From Geomonas sp. RF6 (GTDB lineage: Bacteria; Desulfobacterota; Desulfuromonadia; Geobacterales; Geobacteraceae), in contig NZ_CP087999.1 in assembly GCF_021044625.1 (NCBI RefSeq), positions 1,195,001 to 1,259,000 on the forward strand: a stretch of DNA of 64,000 bases, read 5' to 3'. The translations under genes were made by a program, and so were the position numbers. Position 1 is the stretch's first letter; every line of letters begins with the position of its first letter. The notes beneath the pieces are model-generated. The model searched no databases. It was not told the DNA's origin and saw only the letters and a list, made by a program, of their open reading frames with translations. Positions 8,885-17,152 of the stretch are shown here, one piece after another.

Positions 8885-8907
8885 AGACCGGTCGGACCGG
8901 TCCGACT
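8885..8907. repeat. 9-mer GGTCCGACC-type tandem repeat
   Basis: Read on the minus strand, this is AGTCGGACC-GGTCCGACC-GGTCT, a short tandem and palindromic array. The same 9-mer family forms a longer array at 37023-37066. It lies 24 bases upstream of the polyferredoxin start, so it is in that gene's leader or promoter. Confidence 0.6.
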
Positions 8908-9061
8908 GCACTAGCACGCGACATTTTCTGTCGCCCTTCCGTGCTACCCTCCAATCATCAACAATGGAGGGAACGCCCATGGAACCGATGGTCTTTTGTG
9001 CAGTAGGAATAGTGCTCTACTGCGGTTATCTCACCGTAAAGGACATCATCAGCGACTTGCG

Positions 9062-9829
9062 TCAGGAAGGGATCCTCGCGAGCCCCTTGTCGAGCAGGTG
9101 GCGCGGGTGGACGTTGGAGAGCGCCTTCAGGAGGCTCTTTTTGATCTGCGGATTCTCCCGCTCCAGCGTCGCCAGCAACTCCTTCATCCGCTTCCGTTGC
9201 AAATCGGCACTCCCGCACACGGGGCAGCGGCAGCACACCACCGGGAAGCGGTTGTTGCGGGAAAACGGGATGATATCGCTTTCCGGGACGTAGACGAGGG
9301 GGCGGATGACGGTGGTGACGCCGTTGTCGGCGAGCATGCTCGGGGACATCGCCTTTAGCGAACCGACGAAGAACTGGTTCAGGAGAAGGGTCTCGATGAA
9401 ATCGTCCATGTGGTGCCCGAGCGCCAGCTTGTTGCAGCCGTACTGCTGCGCCAGGCCGTACAGGGCGCCGCGCTTCAGGCGGGCACAGATGGAACAGTAG
9501 GAAGAGTTGGGGCGGCGTTTTTCGGAGATGATCCCGTAGTGGTCGGTCTTCTCCATGTGGTAGGTGAAGCCTTCCTCCTGCAGGTGCTTTTCGATCAGAT
9601 CCGCACGGAAGCCGGGGTAGCCGGAGTCGATGTTGATCGCCACCAGCTCGTAGCGCACCGGCGCGCGCCGCCTGAGTACGTCCAGCATGTGCAGAAGGGT
9701 GTAGGAGTCCTTTCCCCCGGAGATCCCGACCGCGATCCGGTCCCCTTCGCTGATAAGGTCATAGTCCGCAATGGCGGAGCCGATGCGGTTCTTGATGCGC
9801 GTGTACAGCCGATCCTCGATAAGTGCCAA
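9062..9829 (-). CDS. ttcA: tRNA 2-thiocytidine synthase TtcA-like PP-loop protein
   Basis: A 255-residue ATP-dependent enzyme expected to thiolate C32 of certain tRNAs. The PP-loop SGGKDS is at residues 37-42. The TtcA-type cysteine pair is C112/C115 in YCSICARLKRG, and the third cluster cysteine lies in CRCPVCGSADLQR (about 200-210), so a 4Fe-4S cluster is likely. Length is slightly short for TtcA but complete. It is the last gene of a minus-strand run, 48 bases after the sirohaem protein gene. The close TtuA family also uses such motifs, but CSICARLKRG favours TtcA. Confidence 0.9.
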   Translation of the reverse strand: MALIEDRLYTRIKNRIGSAIADYDLISEGDRIAVGISGGKDSYTLLHMLDVLRRRAPVRYELVAINIDSGYPGFRADLIEKHLQEEGFTYHMEKTDHYGIISEKRRPNSSYCSICARLKRGALYGLAQQYGCNKLALGHHMDDFIETLLLNQFFVGSLKAMSPSMLADNGVTTVIRPLVYVPESDIIPFSRNNRFPVVCCRCPVCGSADLQRKRMKELLATLERENPQIKKSLLKALSNVHPRHLLDKGLARIPS

Positions 9830-9877
9830 CTGGAAAAACCCCCTTCTCGAGGACCGGCTGCTAGCCTTCCTCGTACC

Positions 9878-10567
9878 TTATACGCCGGCGGGCGCCGGCT
9901 GAGCGGAACCGAGAATCTCGGCGCGGAATGCCTCGATACCCATTTCCTCTACGATCCTCCCCAGGCGTTCCTTCCTGGAGGACTTCTTGTAGAACTCGAT
10001 GATGCGGGAGATGATGTCGAGCACCTCTTCCTGGGTCGGCACGTCGTCCACCAGCAGGTCGGCGAGGCGCGGACGGCTCCCGGCGTTTCCACCCACGAGG
10101 ATGCGCCACCCTTTGGCGGTCCCCATGACCCCGATGTCCTTTACCGCAGGCTCCGCGCAGGAGAGGATGCATCCGGAGACCCCCATCTTCATCTTGTTCG
10201 GCAGTTCCATGCCGTGGTAGATCTCGTCGATCTTGAGCCCGAGCGTGACCGAATCCTGGATGCCCCGCTTGCAGAAGGTGGTCCCCGGGCAGATCTTCAC
10301 AGAACGCACACAGAGGCCGATCGCCGCCCCCGGCTGCTGCGCGAGGTCGGCCCAGACCGCATCGAGTTCCTCTTCCTTTATGCCGACCAGTGCAATCCGC
10401 TGCGCCGAGGTCAGCTTCAGGGCCTGCACCTGGTACTTGTCCGCCACGTCACAGATCTTTCTCAGCGTTGCAGTGTCCACCAGCCCGCCCGGAATGTGCG
10501 GCGCGATGGCGTACGTCTCCTTGTCCCGCTGGAGTATCGCCCCTTTTGCCAGGATGTCCTTTTTCAT
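9878..10567 (-). CDS. Small sirohaem/4Fe-4S nitrite-sulfite reductase-like protein
   Basis: A 229-residue protein with one copy of the sulfite/nitrite reductase unit. The N-terminal ferredoxin-like half (about 1-70) is followed by the sirohaem and 4Fe-4S region, with C-x5-C in CPGTTFC and C-x3-C in SGCILSC. Full-length reductases have two such repeats, so this is a half-size, DsrAB-like or NirB-like single-domain protein. A strong AGGAGGGGGAGG lies before the ATG. It follows the methyltransferase/MTHFR gene (about 90 bases apart) and precedes ttcA, which gives a sulfur and one-carbon context. Substrate and electron donor are unknown. Confidence 0.8.
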   Translation of the reverse strand: MKKDILAKGAILQRDKETYAIAPHIPGGLVDTATLRKICDVADKYQVQALKLTSAQRIALVGIKEEELDAVWADLAQQPGAAIGLCVRSVKICPGTTFCKRGIQDSVTLGLKIDEIYHGMELPNKMKMGVSGCILSCAEPAVKDIGVMGTAKGWRILVGGNAGSRPRLADLLVDDVPTQEEVLDIISRIIEFYKKSSRKERLGRIVEEMGIEAFRAEILGSAQPAPAGV

Positions 10568-10656
10568 TGTGCCTCCCCCTCCTTTTTAGAAACATGATGT
10601 GAGTCAAAAGCGCCGGAATTGCGGCAGGATCTTCGGTTAATGAACCCGGCTGCAAG

Positions 10657-12528
10657 TCATAGCATGGAACTCTCTGGAGCGCGATTATGTATACGCCCGG
10701 CGGCCTTCGCGTCTGCCTCTCTCTCCCTGATGAAGCGGACTAGCTCCGCCACGACGTCGCACTTCCCGAAGGGGGCTATGAGGTAGAAGCCGCCGACGTG
10801 CTGCAGCGCCTCTTCGATGAGCTCCTTCGCGATCGCCAGCCCCTCGCGGACCCCCTTGTCACCGGTGAGCCCCGCCATCCTGCGCCTTATTTCCTCCGGG
10901 ATGGTGATACCGGGGACCTCGTTGTGCAGGAATTCCGCGTTTCTGCCGCTCACCAGGGGGAGTACCCCGGGGAGGATCGGGACGGAGAGATGGGAGGTGC
11001 GGTCGAGCATCTCGTACAGCCGCGAGATCTGGTAGATCGGCTGCGTCTGGGCGAAGACCGCCCCGTTTGCCACCTTCTTCTCCAGCCTCTGCACCTGCAC
11101 TTCCATCTTCTGCACGTTCGGGTTGAAGGCGGCACCGATGGTGAAGCCGGTCCCCTTCCCGATCGGGTTCCCCAGCGCGTTGACGCCGTGGTTCAGGTCG
11201 CTCAGGAGCTTTATGAGGGTAAAGGAGTTGAGGTCGAAGACCGACGAGGCGCCGGCATCCTCGCCGAGCGTCGCAGGGTCCCCCGTCACCGCGAGGATCG
11301 AGCTGATCCCCAGAAGGCTCGCCCCCATGAGGTCGGACTGCAGGCCGAGGAGGTTCCTGTCGCGGCACGTCACGTGCGCTATCGTCTCGATCCCCACCTC
11401 GCGCCGCACCAGCGCCGCCAGGGCGAGATTGCCCATGCGCACCCTCGCCAGCGGGTTCTCCGCCAGGTTGATGGCATCGGCGCCGGCCTCCTTCAGCGTC
11501 CTGCTCCCCTCCAGAATCTTCGTGCAATCGAGCCCCTTCGGGGGATCGAGCTCCACCGTCACGACGGCACGGCTCCCCCACCCGGAGAGGAATCCCTCTC
11601 CCCCTCCACGCTCGCGGCGCGCGTCGGCGCTCGGGAAGGTGACGGTGGCAACCCGCCGCTCCCCCGGCGCGAGCCCCGCCACCCGGGCCGCGATCGCCCG
11701 CACGTGGGCCGGCGTGGTGCCGCAGCAGCCGCCGACGAGGGCAGCCCCCGCCTCGACCATCTCGGCCGCCATACCTGAGAGGTATTCGGGGGTGGCGCGG
11801 TAGATGTAGCGCCCCTCGAAATATTCGGGGAAGCCGCTGTTGGGGTAGGCAGCGAGCGGGACCTCGGTCACCGCCGCGATCCTCTTCAGCGTCTTCAAAA
11901 GCTCAAGGGGACCCGCTCCGCAGTTCGCCCCCACGACATCGGCACCGGCGCGCACCACGCGAAGCGCCGCCTCCTCCGCCTCGATCCCACCCGCCAGTCG
12001 CGCCCCCTCGCCAAAGGCCAGGTTGCACACCACCGGAAGCCCCGTCTCCTTCGCCCCCTCGAGGGCCCACTCCAGCTCCTCCAGATCGTTGAAGGTCTCC
12101 AGGATAAAGAGGTCGACCCCGCCGTCGGCGAGCGCCGCCGCCTGCTCGCGGAAGGCCGCGAGCGCCTCCTCAACGCTGAGGTCCGCCTTGCCGCGCCCGA
12201 GGGGTCCGATGGAGCCTGCGACAAAGACGTCGCGCCCCGCGGTCGCCCGTCGCGCGATTATCGCCCCCTGGCGGTTTATCTCGGCCACCTTCGAGGCAAG
12301 ACCGATGGCGGAGAGCTTCGCCAGGTTCGCGCCGAAGGTGTTCGTCTCGATGACCTGCGCGCCGGCATCCAGGTACTCGCGGTGCAACTCCTCCACGAGG
12401 CTCGAGCGCACCAGGTTCAGGTGCTCGAAATTCGCCTCCAGCGCCACCCCCTTGGCGTAGAGCATGGTCCCCACCGCACCGTCGCCGACGAGGACGGTAT
12501 GGCGTACCCTGTCCAGAAACGACTTCAT
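10657..12528 (-). CDS. Bifunctional homocysteine S-methyltransferase / methylenetetrahydrofolate reductase
   Basis: A 623-residue fusion. The N-terminal half (about 1-290) is a homocysteine S-methyltransferase barrel with zinc cysteines in GANCGAG and GGCCGTTP. The C-terminal half (about 315-605) is a MetF-type reductase (VTVELDPPKGLDC, ADAINLAENP, ILAVTGDPA, FAQTQPIYQ). YitJ of Bacillus has this architecture. The protein could make 5-methyl-THF and remethylate homocysteine, or serve folate salvage. The start ATG shares one base with the stop of the pyrophosphatase gene upstream, so the two are cotranscribed. Confidence 0.92.
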   Translation of the reverse strand: MKSFLDRVRHTVLVGDGAVGTMLYAKGVALEANFEHLNLVRSSLVEELHREYLDAGAQVIETNTFGANLAKLSAIGLASKVAEINRQGAIIARRATAGRDVFVAGSIGPLGRGKADLSVEEALAAFREQAAALADGGVDLFILETFNDLEELEWALEGAKETGLPVVCNLAFGEGARLAGGIEAEEAALRVVRAGADVVGANCGAGPLELLKTLKRIAAVTEVPLAAYPNSGFPEYFEGRYIYRATPEYLSGMAAEMVEAGAALVGGCCGTTPAHVRAIAARVAGLAPGERRVATVTFPSADARRERGGGEGFLSGWGSRAVVTVELDPPKGLDCTKILEGSRTLKEAGADAINLAENPLARVRMGNLALAALVRREVGIETIAHVTCRDRNLLGLQSDLMGASLLGISSILAVTGDPATLGEDAGASSVFDLNSFTLIKLLSDLNHGVNALGNPIGKGTGFTIGAAFNPNVQKMEVQVQRLEKKVANGAVFAQTQPIYQISRLYEMLDRTSHLSVPILPGVLPLVSGRNAEFLHNEVPGITIPEEIRRRMAGLTGDKGVREGLAIAKELIEEALQHVGGFYLIAPFGKCDVVAELVRFIREREADAKAAGRIHNRAPESSML

Positions 12529-14168
12529 CAGCGTCCCCCCAGGACTTTCAGAAGATGCGGAACGAGCTGCTTCTTGCGCGACATGACCCCCTTCATCTCG
12601 AAGACCCGCGGCTCTGGCTGCGGGTACCCCATGAGGCGCAGGAGCCCCTGCCCCCCGTCCATGAGGAACATGGTGCTCTCGCTGGAGATGTCAGTCACCA
12701 TGAGCCCCGCCATGTCGAGGCTCTCCCGCTCGCGCAGGTCGGCGAGTGCGGAGGAGAGCTCCTCCTTCATGGCGCGGAACTCGTCGAGGCCGAAGACCTC
12801 CACCTGCCCCACCCCGAAGCGGGTGTCACCCTCCTCGAAGAGCTTGAAATCGGAGGAGACGATGCGGTCTGCGCTCCCGTACTGGGAAAGGGCCGCGGAG
12901 GCCGCGAAGATGTCGGCGCCGAAGGCGCTGTGGTCGAGGCAGGCAAGGCCGGAGAGCCACTGCACCGCCAGGCGGTCGCGGTCCGTCGTCGTCGGGGACT
13001 TGAGGATGACGGTGTCGGAGAGAATTCCGGCCAGGAGAAGTGCTGCGCTGTTCCCGCCGGGGGTGAGCCCGGCCGCGCGGAAAAGGTTCGCCACCAGGGT
13101 GCAGGTGCTCCCCACCGGCGCAGTCGTGAAGGGGATCGGCTGCGGGGTGCCCGCATTCCCCAGCTTGTGGTGATCTATCACCTCGAGGATCTCCACGTCC
13201 TCTGCGCCCGGCACTGCCTGCCCGAGCTCGTTGTGATCCACGAGGATGAGGGCGTAGGGGAGAGGGGCCAGAAGGGACGACTTCGTGGCCACCCCCGCGA
13301 GGGTGCCGTCCGTTTCGAGTGCGAGGACCGCACTCGCATAGAGGAGCTTCTCCTTCAGGCGCCCCAGCGGCTCGCCGACCCCGATCGACTCGAAGGAGGG
13401 CTCGGCGAGGAGCCCCACCGGAGTGGCGAGACGCGCCGCGGAAACCGCCGCCGCGGTGTCGAGCTTTGTGGAGATGACGACGACCCCCCTCTCGGCGGCG
13501 AGTGCAATGACGTCGGCGTCCACCGGGAGCCCGCCCGTCACCACCAGGAGGCGCACCCCGCGCTCGATCGCCGCAATCTGGATGGAGCGGCGGTCTCCGG
13601 TCACCACGATGAGCTTCGAGGCGGTGAACCCTTCGATGCGGGAGGCAAAGGAGCCCTCCGCCATCGCCCCGATGAAGAGGTAGAGGGTCTCCGTCACCTC
13701 GTTCGGCTCACCGCACAGGAAGGTGCCGCCGAGGCACTGGGCGAGGGAATAGAGGGAGGCGGTAACAAGCCGCAGGTTGTCGTGCCCCGTCAGGAGAACG
13801 AGCTCGGAGAGCTTCAGGAGGGAAACCACCCCCATCGGCCGCCTCTCCTCGTCGAGGACCGGCAGGACGCGGATGCCGTTCTTGTGGAAGAGCTGCAGCG
13901 CCTTTACCAGCGGCTCGCTCGCCGCCACCGTGACCGGCGTCCTCGTCACCACATCCCGCACTTTCGGGTGCACGTCGGGAAGATAGAGGGGAGCAGGGAG
14001 CCCGAGACGCTTCAGGATGTAGGAGGTCTGCGGGTTCGGCGCTCCCGCCATCGCTGCGATAACCTGCTCTTCCCCCTGCATCCGCTTCAGTTCGGCGTAG
14101 GCGATGGCGGAAGCGACGGAGTCGGTATCGGGGTTTCTGTGGCCGATCACATAGATCTGTTTTTTCAT
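12528..14168 (-). CDS. ppaC: Manganese-dependent (family II) inorganic pyrophosphatase with CBS-DRTGG regulatory insert
   Basis: A 546-residue DHH-superfamily enzyme that hydrolyses pyrophosphate. The N terminus has the metal motif IGHRNPDTDS. A first CBS domain follows (about 70-120), then a DRTGG-like region (about 180-240) and a second CBS domain. The catalytic domain resumes with LVDHNELGQA and the signature VIDHHKLGN, followed by DHHA2. CBS-type members are regulated by adenine nucleotides. I choose the ATG at 14168 (AGGA four bases upstream); an ATG four codons earlier at 14180 is possible. It overlaps the downstream MTHFR fusion by one base. Confidence 0.92.
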   Translation of the reverse strand: MKKQIYVIGHRNPDTDSVASAIAYAELKRMQGEEQVIAAMAGAPNPQTSYILKRLGLPAPLYLPDVHPKVRDVVTRTPVTVAASEPLVKALQLFHKNGIRVLPVLDEERRPMGVVSLLKLSELVLLTGHDNLRLVTASLYSLAQCLGGTFLCGEPNEVTETLYLFIGAMAEGSFASRIEGFTASKLIVVTGDRRSIQIAAIERGVRLLVVTGGLPVDADVIALAAERGVVVISTKLDTAAAVSAARLATPVGLLAEPSFESIGVGEPLGRLKEKLLYASAVLALETDGTLAGVATKSSLLAPLPYALILVDHNELGQAVPGAEDVEILEVIDHHKLGNAGTPQPIPFTTAPVGSTCTLVANLFRAAGLTPGGNSAALLLAGILSDTVILKSPTTTDRDRLAVQWLSGLACLDHSAFGADIFAASAALSQYGSADRIVSSDFKLFEEGDTRFGVGQVEVFGLDEFRAMKEELSSALADLRERESLDMAGLMVTDISSESTMFLMDGGQGLLRLMGYPQPEPRVFEMKGVMSRKKQLVPHLLKVLGGR

Positions 14169-14185
14169 GACATCCTGCATTATTT

Positions 14186-14215
14186 TTGTCGTCTTTTTAC
14201 CGACGCCCGTATAAA
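14186..14215 (+). promoter_or_regulatory. Sigma-70-like promoter for dedA
   Basis: TTGTCG at 14186-14191 and TATAAA at 14210-14215 are separated by 18 bases in the divergent gap between the pyrophosphatase gene and dedA. Confidence 0.45.
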
Positions 14216-14251
14216 ATGCCGGTTTGGCAAAAAGAAAAGGAGAAGAACTGC

Positions 14252-14854
14252 ATGCATGCTGTGGTTGATTGGCTGTTACAGACGATACTGACCTGGGGGT
14301 ACACCGGGATTTTTCTCCTGATGGCCATGGAAAGCTCCATCATCCCCATTCCGAGCGAACTGGTCATGCCCCCGGCGGGGTACTGGGCGGCCCAAGGGGA
14401 AATGAACCTCGTGATGGCCATCATCTGCGGCACCGCTGGAAGCCTGGTCGGCGCCTATGCAAACTACTTCGCCGCGCAATACCTGGGGCGCCCCCTTCTG
14501 CTGAAGTACGGCAAGTACGTCTTCATCACCGAGGAGAAGTTCGCGAAGGTGGAGGAGTTCTTCCAGCGCCACGGCGAGATTTCCACCTTCATCGGGCGGC
14601 TCCTGCCGGTGGTGCGCCACCTCATCTCCCTCCCCGCGGGGCTTGCGCGGATGAACCACCTGAAGTTCTGCCTCTATACGGTCCTCGGCGCCGGGATCTG
14701 GGTCACGGTCCTTACCGTCATCGGCTACGTCATCGGCGAGAACCAGGAGCTCATCATGCGCTACTCCCACCATGCCCTCGCGGTGGTGGTGGTTCTGAGC
14801 GCCCTTCTGATCGTTGCCTATGTGAAGCTGCAGAAAAGAAAAAACCGGAGCTAG
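14252..14854 (+). CDS. DedA-family membrane protein
   Basis: A 200-residue inner-membrane protein of the DedA/SNARE-associated family. Members have been linked to flipping of undecaprenyl phosphate or phospholipids and to proton-motive-force balance. Family motifs are visible: E-S-S-I-I-P-I-P early, the re-entrant GRLLPVVRHLISLPAGLARM in the middle, and four or five hydrophobic segments. I choose the ATG at 14252 with AAAGGAG nine bases upstream. A longer frame from 14186 adds 22 basic residues and overlaps the likely promoter. The gene stands alone, divergent from the pyrophosphatase gene. Substrate unknown. Confidence 0.88.
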   Translation: MHAVVDWLLQTILTWGYTGIFLLMAMESSIIPIPSELVMPPAGYWAAQGEMNLVMAIICGTAGSLVGAYANYFAAQYLGRPLLLKYGKYVFITEEKFAKVEEFFQRHGEISTFIGRLLPVVRHLISLPAGLARMNHLKFCLYTVLGAGIWVTVLTVIGYVIGENQELIMRYSHHALAVVVVLSALLIVAYVKLQKRKNRS

Positions 14855-14973
14855 CTGCAACCGCCTTCCGGTTTTGTCACTACCGGCTCTCCCACGCCTC
14901 ACCCTCTCCCCCTCCCTCTGAAAGGAGGGGAAAGCGCTGACAAGGTGCCCGGCACCGACCCCTTTCGAAATAT

Positions 14974-14997
14974 GCGCCCCCTCGCAGGAGGGGGCGC
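14974..14997. terminator. GC-rich hairpin between dedA and the transaldolase gene
   Basis: GCGCCCCCTC (14974-14983) pairs perfectly with GAGGGGGCGC (14988-14997) across a four-base loop. It lies between convergent genes. No long T-run follows on either side, so efficiency is uncertain. Confidence 0.55.
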
Positions 14998-15007
14998 GGG
15001 CCTTTCC

Positions 15008-15652
15008 TTACTTCGGTACTTTCTCCCAGTCTTCCAGGAACTTCTTGATGCCGGCGTCCGTCAGCGGGTGCTTGGCAAGCTGCAGCATGACGCTGTAGGG
15101 GATGGTTGCGACGTCGGCGCCGATCATTGCCGAATCGAGCACGTGGATCGGATTGCGCACGCTCGCCACGATGATCTCCGCGGTCATGTTGTAGTTGTCG
15201 AAGATCTGCCTGATCTCGCCGATGATCCCCATGCCGTCCTGGGAGATGTCGTCGAGGCGGCCGACGAAGGGGGAGACGTAGGTAGCACCCGCCTTCGCGG
15301 CGAGAAGCGCCTGCATCGGGGTGAAGATCAGGGTCACGTTCGTCTTGATCCCGCGGGAGGTCAAGGTCTTGCAGGCCTTGAGCCCTTCCGGCGTCATCGG
15401 GAGCTTGATCACGATGTTCTTGTGAATCTTTACCAGTTCCTCTGCCTCGGCGACCATGCCGTCATGGTTCAGCGAGATGACCTCCGCCGAAATGGGGCCG
15501 TCGACGATCTCGGTGATCTCCTTGATGACGTCTTCAAAGCGCCTGCCGGATTTGGCAATCAGCGACGGGTTGGTGGTGACTCCGTCCACGAGCCCGAGCT
15601 CGTTTGCTTCACGGATCTCCCGCACGTCGGCTGTATCGATAAAAAACTTCAT
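15008..15652 (-). CDS. Transaldolase / fructose-6-phosphate aldolase (short TalC type)
   Basis: A 214-residue class I aldolase of the short transaldolase group, in the non-oxidative pentose phosphate route. The Schiff-base lysine is K83 in [11 protein letters not shown]. Other hallmarks are [10 protein letters not shown] at the start, [13 protein letters not shown] and [13 protein letters not shown]. Short members are either transaldolases or fructose-6-phosphate aldolases, and sequence alone does not settle which. The ATG at 15652 overlaps the stop of the YHS-domain gene by four bases, so the two are translationally coupled. Confidence 0.9.
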   Translation of the reverse strand: MKFFIDTADVREIREANELGLVDGVTTNPSLIAKSGRRFEDVIKEITEIVDGPISAEVISLNHDGMVAEAEELVKIHKNIVIKLPMTPEGLKACKTLTSRGIKTNVTLIFTPMQALLAAKAGATYVSPFVGRLDDISQDGMGIIGEIRQIFDNYNMTAEIIVASVRNPIHVLDSAMIGADVATIPYSVMLQLAKHPLTDAGIKKFLEDWEKVPK

Positions 15653-15915
15653 CCCTTCCCTCCACTTTGGTTTGGTGTTGCTTTCTGTTCTATCTCTTCC
15701 CGAAACCGCTCCAGGCACGACCTGGAGCAGAAGTAATGCCTTTTGCCGTCGAGGATCCCGACGACCGCGTCCGACTCGGCAACGAAAGTGCCGCATACCG
15801 GATCGCGGTGCGTCTCAGCCGCGGCGACGCGCCCCTTTTCCGCCCTGACCTCCTTGCGCCCCCGCAACATGCGCAGGACCAGGTAGCCGAGCAAAATCCA
15901 GATCAGTATGCGCAC
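15649..15915 (-). CDS. Small membrane-anchored YHS/TRASH-domain protein
   Basis: An 88-residue protein. Residues 1-17 form a single membrane anchor followed by basic RGRKEVR. The rest is a YHS-type metal-binding domain: DPVCGTFV, then [11 protein letters not shown], with three cysteines positioned as in TRASH/YHS domains that bind soft metals. A Gly/Lys tail ends the protein. It lies between folK (9 bases away) and the transaldolase gene, overlapping the latter by four bases. Metal sensing, metal delivery or a redox role are possible; none can be chosen. Confidence 0.8.
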   Translation of the reverse strand: MRILIWILLGYLVLRMLRGRKEVRAEKGRVAAAETHRDPVCGTFVAESDAVVGILDGKRHYFCSRSCLERFREEIEQKATPNQSGGKG

Positions 15916-15924
15916 GTCGTCCTC

Positions 15925-16413
15925 CTAGAGCGCCTCAACCCGCTCGCTCCCTTTCAGTGCGGCGAGGAGTTCGGCGACGGTCTTACCCAGGACCGGGTGC
16001 ATCAGGTCGGGGGCGATGTCGGCGAGCGGTTGCAGCGCGAAGCGCCGCTCGAAGAGGCGGGGATGCGGGATGGTGAGCTCCGCGGAATCGACGACCCAGT
16101 CTCCGAAGATGAGGATGTCCAGGTCGAGGGTTCGCGGGCCCCAGTGGACCGTCGGCTCGCGCCGGAAGACCTCGGTTTCGATCCTCTTCAGGTGAGCCAG
16201 AAGCTCGAAGGGGTCAAGAGCTGTGGCAACCCGCGCCGCCGCGTTGTAGAAATTCTCCTGCGCCACCGGGCCGACCGGCTCCGTGACGTAGAAACGGGAA
16301 AGGGCGGTGACCCTGGTTCCGGGGATGCGGCCCAGTTCGGCAACAGCCGAAAGCAGCGCACCCTCGCGGTCTCCCAGGTTGCTCCCCAACCCGATGTAGG
16401 CGGATTCTTCCAT
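15925..16413 (-). CDS. folK: 2-amino-4-hydroxy-6-hydroxymethyldihydropteridine pyrophosphokinase
   Basis: A 162-residue folate enzyme (HPPK) that pyrophosphorylates 6-hydroxymethyl-dihydropterin with ATP. Recognised by AYIGLGSNLGDREG at the N terminus, SRFYVTEPVGP, FYNAAARV, and the signature WGPRTLDLDILIFGD followed by IPHPRLFERRFAL. Length is standard. It heads the minus-strand folK-YHS-transaldolase group. A stretch of T and A with no long genes lies upstream. Confidence 0.95.
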   Translation of the reverse strand: MEESAYIGLGSNLGDREGALLSAVAELGRIPGTRVTALSRFYVTEPVGPVAQENFYNAAARVATALDPFELLAHLKRIETEVFRREPTVHWGPRTLDLDILIFGDWVVDSAELTIPHPRLFERRFALQPLADIAPDLMHPVLGKTVAELLAALKGSERVEAL

Positions 16414-16566
16414 GGCTCGGCGATTAGAGCATAGATCTCTTTTTTTTTCAACCCTGCCCGCACTTTTCTCCCGCTCCCCCGACGGCGCAAATAGGCGACG
16501 GGGGACAGGTTTTTAAGGGATCGTCAACGTTGGAAGCCGGAAAAGGGGTGCACCTTTTAATAAGTT

Positions 16567-16594
16567 TTGTATGGAGATTCTTTGATGCTATAGT
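16567..16594 (+). promoter_or_regulatory. Sigma-70-like promoter for the small TPR gene
   Basis: TTGTAT (16567-16572) and TATAGT (16589-16594) are spaced by 16 bases and lie 75 bases before the ATG of the TPR gene. The same segment contains the 16535 copy of a sequence shared with 4403-4442. Confidence 0.45.
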
Positions 16595-16668
16595 GGGGGT
16601 GTTCGCAGCCCCGCCCCTTGCGGCGCCGCTGGAACTGGTACTACGCCACACAGAGAAAGGAAGTGCGC

Positions 16669-17148
16669 ATGAACGGCACGGAAGCGGGACCGCTCGGAAA
16701 GATCTCGGCGAGCGAGGGAAAGAAGCTGTATCAGGAAGGGGTTGAGGCACTGGCGGCCGGCAATCACGGCGCAGCCATAAAGTCGATGAAGGGCGCAGTC
16801 GAACTCGATCGTCGCCCCCTCTACCTGTCCCACCTCGGCCTTTGCCTCGCGCAGTACAACTCGGAGTTTTACGCCAGCGTCCTCCTCTGCCAGGAGGCGG
16901 TGAAGAAAGATCCGAAGAATTCGGTGCACTTCTTCCGGCTCGGCAAGGTCCAGCGTCTGGCCGGGCGCAAGAAAGAGGCGATCAGGATCTTCCAGCTCGG
17001 GCTGAGGATCGAGAAGAACCCCGAAATAGTGGCGGAACTGAAGGCGCTGGGGACGCGGAAAAAACCGGTCCTCCCCTTTCTGTCACGCGCCCACCCCCTC
17101 AACAAGTACCTGGGGAAGCTGCGCATGAACCTCAACAAGGGAAGGTGA
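16669..17148 (+). CDS. Small TPR-repeat protein
   Basis: A 159-residue protein with about three tetratricopeptide repeats (GVEALAAGNHGAAIKSMKGAVEL, the following helix pair, and LGKVQRLAGRKKEAIRIFQLGLRI), then a basic C terminus (RAHPLNKYLGKLRMNLNKGR). No signal peptide or membrane segment is seen, so it is probably a cytoplasmic scaffold. AAAGGAAG precedes the ATG at 16669. A longer frame to 16618 is unlikely. It is followed after four bases by yjbQ, so the two are probably cotranscribed. The partner is unknown. Confidence 0.8.
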   Translation: MNGTEAGPLGKISASEGKKLYQEGVEALAAGNHGAAIKSMKGAVELDRRPLYLSHLGLCLAQYNSEFYASVLLCQEAVKKDPKNSVHFFRLGKVQRLAGRKKEAIRIFQLGLRIEKNPEIVAELKALGTRKKPVLPFLSRAHPLNKYLGKLRMNLNKGR

Positions 17149-17152
17149 GGGG

